NCBI GenBank assembly: GCA_947090635.1
Contig: CAMUOM010000009.1
Span: 1 to 26,308 of the forward strand
Reading direction: 5' to 3'
DNA from: an uncultured Candidatus Saccharibacteria bacterium
Lineage (GTDB): Bacteria; Patescibacteriota; Saccharimonadia; Saccharimonadales; Saccharimonadaceae
DNA length: 26,308 bases
Shown here: piece by piece, positions 20,931 to 26,308 of the stretch
Layout: every line of letters begins with the position of its first letter
Numbering within the stretch: position 1 is the first letter of the stretch
Position numbers and translations under genes: made by a program
The notes under the pieces: model-generated
Database searches by the model: none
Told to the model about the DNA's origin: nothing
Seen by the model: only the letters and a program-made list of their open reading frames with translations

Positions 20931-21521
20931 CTATTGGTTAGCAGCAACCGTGTAGACAACAGTAGTGCTGTAGGTACCATTCTGAATGGAGTTGTCAGCC
21001 TTAAAGGTGTAACCAACGTTGAACTTGGTAGCTTCTGCCTTTGGACCGTTGGTTTTGTAAACATGTAATTCAGTGCTATTCGCGCCCGGCATTGCAACCT
21101 TTGAAACTGAACCTGTTTCGTCGTGTAGTACAGTACTCCAACCAAGGTCGGTGCTCTCATCAACATTAGCCTTAGCTGGGATACCAGCCTTACTGCTGGC
21201 CTTTGGATCTGTTGGATCTACCAAACGCATAGTAGCATCATTGTCCTTATCCTTAAGAGTTACAACGAAGCCCTTAGCCGCGTTGCTAGTAACCGTGCCC
21301 TCAGTCTGAGCACTTTCCTTACCATCGAGCGTACCCTTGACTAGCTTATCACCCTTGGTTAGGCTAAGCGACAAATTTGAGCCAACCTCAACCTGAACAG
21401 TCTGGTCTGCGCCAGTCTTCTGGTCATCAGCACTAGCAACTGGAGCTAAAACGGTAGCACCAACTAGGCCAAGCGCCATAGTACCCATAGCTAGGAATGG
21501 CATAGCTTTGACAATTTTCAT
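20931..21521 (-). CDS. small secreted surface protein, paralog D (196 aa)
   Basis: Signal peptide MKIVKAMPFLAMGTMALGLV..., cleaved after APVASA (31). The start of the mature protein (DDQKTGADQTVQVEV) is close to that of paralog C (DDQKTGTDQTLQVDV), so C and D are the most recent pair. The family segment is NAAKGFVVTLKDKDNDATMR, followed by a GIPAKANVDE stretch, GWSTVL, and a final strand GTYSTTVVYTVAAN. No Cys, no tail. ATG 21521 is supported by AAAGGAGG; the upstream in-frame extension would start within the leader hairpin region and has no ribosome site. Confidence 0.9.
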   Translation of the reverse strand: MKIVKAMPFLAMGTMALGLVGATVLAPVASADDQKTGADQTVQVEVGSNLSLSLTKGDKLVKGTLDGKESAQTEGTVTSNAAKGFVVTLKDKDNDATMRLVDPTDPKASSKAGIPAKANVDESTDLGWSTVLHDETGSVSKVAMPGANSTELHVYKTNGPKAEATKFNVGYTFKADNSIQNGTYSTTVVYTVAANQ

Positions 21522-21553
21522 TGTGTTTATCCTCCTTTTAAAACCTTTTTCTC

Positions 21554-21606
21554 TTAGTGTCTCCACTAATTAGTTTAATTATAACAAAGCACCTAAATAA
21601 GCGCAA
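21554..21606 (-). promoter_or_regulatory. promoter and 5'-terminal hairpin of paralog D
   Basis: Minus strand: -35 TTGCGC (21601-21606), 17-base spacer, extended -10 TGT-TATAAT (21578-21583). Hairpin TTAGTG-GAGA-CACTAA at 21554-21569; the predicted start is 21571. Confidence 0.8.
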
Positions 21607-21641
21607 GGGCTTTAATACTAAATTAATGTAATTTTAACTGC

Positions 21642-21677
21642 AAAAATAACCCCCCTCAGGTGGGCTGAGGGGGGTTA
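21642..21677 (-). terminator. terminator of paralog E
   Basis: Perfect 13-bp stem (21647-21659 with 21665-21677) with a 5-base loop and a TTTTT run on the minus strand (21642-21646); the strongest hairpin of the set. Confidence 0.9.
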
Positions 21678-21695
21678 CATTAACAAGGCTTCGCC

Positions 21696-22238
21696 TTAAA
21701 TTTGGTTAGCAGCTACAGTGTAGACTACTTTAGCCTCATATTTACCGTTGGCGACTGAGTTGTCGGCCTTGACGGCGTACTGAATCTTGAAAGTATCGTT
21801 CTTTGGCGCATCAGTTTTCAAGAGCTGAGTTTCGCTACCCTTAGCTGGCACAGCATGATAGGCATTGCCATAGAAAGCACTCCAGCCCTTGGTAGCGGCA
21901 GTAACATCGGCTACAGCTGGGATGGTCTGCTGGTCGTTGCCCTTCATATGCATAGCATTGTCAGTCTTATCGGTAGACATGGTGACAGTAAAGCCCTTCA
22001 GCAAGTTGCTGGTAATCGTACCAGTGGTCTCTAAGGTCTTAGTGCCCTTAGCGTCAGCCGTAACAGTATTTTGGTCCAAGCTGAAGCTTAGTGATGGGTC
22101 GATATTAACTGACACAGTCTGTGAAGCCGTGCTCTTAGCCTCTTCAGCGTTTACCACTGGGGCTAACACCGTAGCGCCCACCAAACCAAGCGTCATGGTA
22201 CCCATGGCTAGTAGTGGGAAAGCCTTAACGATTTTCAT
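21696..22238 (-). CDS. small secreted surface protein, paralog E (180 aa)
   Basis: Signal peptide MKIVKAFPLLAMGTMTLGLV..., cleaved after APVVNA (31). It is the most diverged member: the conserved segment reads NLLKGFTVTMSTDKTDNAMH, lacking the RLDG end. GWSAFYGN and the final strand GKYEAKVVYTVAAN are kept. No Cys. It is the first gene after the rRNA terminator and could receive some read-through from the rRNA operon. The ribosome site AAAGGAGG lies 9 bases before the ATG. Confidence 0.9.
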   Translation of the reverse strand: MKIVKAFPLLAMGTMTLGLVGATVLAPVVNAEEAKSTASQTVSVNIDPSLSFSLDQNTVTADAKGTKTLETTGTITSNLLKGFTVTMSTDKTDNAMHMKGNDQQTIPAVADVTAATKGWSAFYGNAYHAVPAKGSETQLLKTDAPKNDTFKIQYAVKADNSVANGKYEAKVVYTVAANQI

Positions 22239-22269
22239 TGTTTGTTCCTCCTTTTAAAACCTTTTTCTC

Positions 22270-22322
22270 TTAGTGTCTCCACTAATTACTACAATTTTAA
22301 CAGAATAAAGCCATAAGCACAA
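22270..22322 (-). promoter_or_regulatory. promoter and 5'-terminal hairpin of paralog E
   Basis: Minus strand: -35 TTGTGC (22317-22322), 17-base spacer, extended -10 TGT-TAAAAT (22294-22299). Hairpin TTAGTG-GAGA-CACTAA at 22270-22285; the predicted start is 22287. From 22323 to the rRNA terminator at 22435 I see nothing else. Confidence 0.8.
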
Positions 22323-22434
22323 GGGCTTTAATGCTAATTTTGTAGTAAATTCGTGATAAAATCAGCACCACCCCACTGCCCCGAGCGGCGCAGAACCGAT
22401 AACTCACCACCCCAGCGGCGAAAAATTGGTATTC

Positions 22435-22462
22435 AAAAAGCCCCCGCGTTAACGGAGGCTTT
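22435..22462 (-). terminator. rRNA operon terminator
   Basis: 10-bp stem (22437-22446 with 22453-22462; one T-G pair in the RNA), 6-base loop, followed by five T residues on the minus strand (22435-22439). It lies just after the 5S gene. Confidence 0.85.
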
Positions 22463-22470
22463 ATGAAATT

Positions 22471-22573
22471 CGGCACCGCGCTATTTTACCGCAAAGCAGT
22501 ATCGTCGCCGCGGCTGGGCTTGACTTCTGTGGTCGGAATGGGAACAGGTATAACCCCAGCGCCATGGGCACCG
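22471..22573 (-). rRNA. rrf: 5S ribosomal RNA
   Basis: The minus strand reads CCTGTTCCCATTCCGACC, ACAGAAGTCAAGCCC and GGCGACGATACTGC, the conserved core of bacterial 5S rRNA. The ends are set by pairing of CGGTGCC (5') with GGTGCCG (3'), giving about 103 bases, slightly shorter than usual; exact ends may differ by a few bases. Confidence 0.9.
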
Positions 22574-22607
22574 ATGTTAATACCTATCGCAATAGATACT
22601 AGCATCG
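22572..22607 (-). other. hairpin at the 5' end of 5S rRNA
   Basis: Minus-strand RNA: 5-bp stem CGATG/CATCG, one mismatch, then a 10-bp stem (22578-22587 with 22592-22601) that needs two G-U pairs and so forms well only in the rRNA-sense strand. It touches the mature 5S 5' end and is probably a processing signal. Confidence 0.6.
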
Positions 22608-22654
22608 ATACCCATAGAGGTCGATGTTATATTCAATCAAAGATTGACGTTTGA

Positions 22655-22679
22655 GTTAAACACTCAACTACCAATTCAG
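22655..22679 (-). other. 3' arm of the 23S processing stem
   Basis: Pairs with 25713-25737: 18 pairs (one G-U), a G-G mismatch, then 6 more pairs. It would bring the two ends of pre-23S together as an RNase III-type substrate. Confidence 0.75.
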
Positions 22680-22683
22680 CCTA

Positions 22684-22723
22684 CTTGAGTTAAGTTATCG
22701 CATTCGCTATACCTTAACTCAAG
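22684..22723 (-). other. hairpin between 23S 3' end and processing stem
   Basis: Perfect 11-bp inverted repeat CTTGAGTTAAG (22684-22694) / CTTAACTCAAG (22713-22723). It sits inside the precursor between mature 23S and the outer processing stem. Confidence 0.7.
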
Positions 22724-22727
22724 ACAT

Positions 22728-25703
<2,976 letters not shown>

Positions 25704-25712
25704 ATGCATTGA

Positions 25713-25737
25713 CTGAATCGGTAGTTGAGTCTTTAAC
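25713..25737 (-). other. 5' arm of the 23S processing stem
   Basis: Complement of 22655-22679, about 3 kb away. The single non-Watson-Crick pair within the 18-bp core is G-U in the rRNA sense. Confidence 0.75.
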
Positions 25738-25787
25738 AAAGTTATTAACACAACTTGCCGTCAATCCTTACATAACATGTTGTCGAA

Positions 25788-25811
25788 TTCTAATTATTTG
25801 CATAATTAGAA
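25788..25811 (-). other. rRNA leader hairpin with GCAA loop
   Basis: Perfect 10-bp stem TTCTAATTAT/ATAATTAGAA closed by GCAA (GNRA tetraloop) in the minus-strand RNA, upstream of the 23S processing stem. Confidence 0.65.
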
Positions 25812-25998
25812 CATCATCATCATATTTCTTACGATTGAATATAAATTGTTAAATTGCAGTGCGTTACAAGACGAATCAGCACAATGTGCTAACTTATCTC
25901 GCCTAGAACACACATTAGAACCCTGCTCTGACTGCACAAATAATTATTTGATCATCATTTGCGCTAGAGAAGACCTCCATCTGCGTTCTAGCTATTTA

Positions 25999-26027
25999 AT
26001 TGTAACAAACTTTTGAAATGTTTGCAA
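25999..26027 (-). promoter_or_regulatory. 23S-5S promoter P2
   Basis: Minus strand: -35 TTGCAA (26022-26027), 17-base spacer, -10 TACAAT (25999-26004) after TTGT (extended -10). It is preceded by AAAAAAGGTG. The leader to 23S is about 290 bases and contains no tRNA or 16S sequence. Confidence 0.7.
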
Positions 26028-26183
26028 CACCTTTTTTAATTAATTTTGGCGATTTTATTGGCCGCAATTAATTAACTGTTAAACTGTGCGAAGACGGTAA
26101 AAGTTACGGCTTTGGCGGTTCAGCCCACAGAACAATTATTGCTGAATTTAGACCGTCCGAAAACTGTAATTTTTTACTGATGG

Positions 26184-26205
26184 CGCCTAGCGAATCCGCT
26201 CGGCG
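26184..26205 (-). other. hairpin in the P1 leader
   Basis: CGCC-G-AGCG-GATT-CGCT-A-GGCG: two 4-bp stems separated by one G-A mismatch, with a 4-base loop. The 26005-26250 stretch between P1 and P2 has no gene; besides this hairpin I see only AT-rich sequence. Confidence 0.5.
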
Positions 26206-26258
26206 TACCCTCGCAGCTTTTGTCATTGGTTCCCGCAGAACTTAACTAACTGTTAAAT

Positions 26259-26287
26259 ATCTTAGCAAACCCCGCCCCGCCTGTCAA
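26259..26287 (-). promoter_or_regulatory. 23S-5S promoter P1
   Basis: Minus strand: -35 TTGACA (26282-26287), 17-base G-rich spacer, extended -10 TGC-TAAGAT (26259-26264). A-tracts (AAAAAGT, AAAAAGGTG) just upstream resemble an UP element and are shared in part with P2. Confidence 0.75.
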
Positions 26288-26308
26288 CACCTTTTTGGAC
26301 TTTTTGTG

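Noticed and set aside
18330..22238. Naming the five paralogs WxL-domain proteins
   Set aside because: The W-x-L tripeptide is absent in all five; only the gene neighbourhood and overall plan support the link.

Overview
This window comes from a small-genome bacterium that I would place in the Patescibacteria (CPR), most likely Candidatus Saccharibacteria (TM7). The placement rests on a four-domain ribosomal protein S1, a short IF-2 without the long N-terminal extension, large charged proteins I cannot assign to any family, and a Gram-positive-style cell-surface gene set. It was made by eye and is not a database result. TGA is used as a stop (for example in the S1 gene), so the code is the standard bacterial one. 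There are no tRNA genes, transposases or CRISPR arrays in the window.

Layout. (1) 1-3094, minus strand: an operon of a 793-aa single-pass membrane protein with a Pro/Thr stalk and a secreted protein cut by the window edge. (2) 3218-3652, plus: a small leaderless gene of unknown function, convergent with the translation operon. (3) 3722-6598, minus: rpsA followed by infB. (4) 6782-10703: an orphan RelB-type antitoxin, a two-gene overlapping operon of unknown proteins, a leaderless plus-strand gene for an HELGH zinc-peptidase-like protein with a zinc ribbon, and a KGG-motif stress protein with a highly structured mRNA leader. (5) 11007-22238, minus: about 11 kb of secreted or surface proteins. 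(6) 22435-26308, minus: 5S and 23S rRNA with their own tandem promoters, a long processing stem and a terminator.

The surface region is the most interesting part. It has three gene types: a DUF916-type protein with a C-terminal membrane anchor (17156-18160); five paralogous small secreted beta-rich proteins (18330-22238); and five proteins ending in, or carrying, an APN[T/S]GY motif (11007-17155). In type and order this resembles the csc (cell-surface complex) clusters of Lactobacillales, which combine a DUF916/DUF3324 protein, WxL proteins and small LPxTG proteins. One member (16019-17155) has a complete sortase-like tail: APNSG, then a membrane helix, then basic residues. The other four stop two residues after APNTGY with no membrane segment.

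Regulation is visible in the DNA. All five small secreted genes have a -35 similar to TTGTGC, an extended -10, and a GNRA-type hairpin at the predicted 5' end of the mRNA. One APNTGY gene has a run of nine G residues inside its promoter spacer, a likely phase-variation switch. The APNTGY genes share almost identical 3' ends, and most share the start of the signal peptide, around unrelated middles, as expected for a diversifying surface-protein family. If this is an epibiont like other Saccharibacteria, these proteins may act at the contact with the host cell; that is inference.
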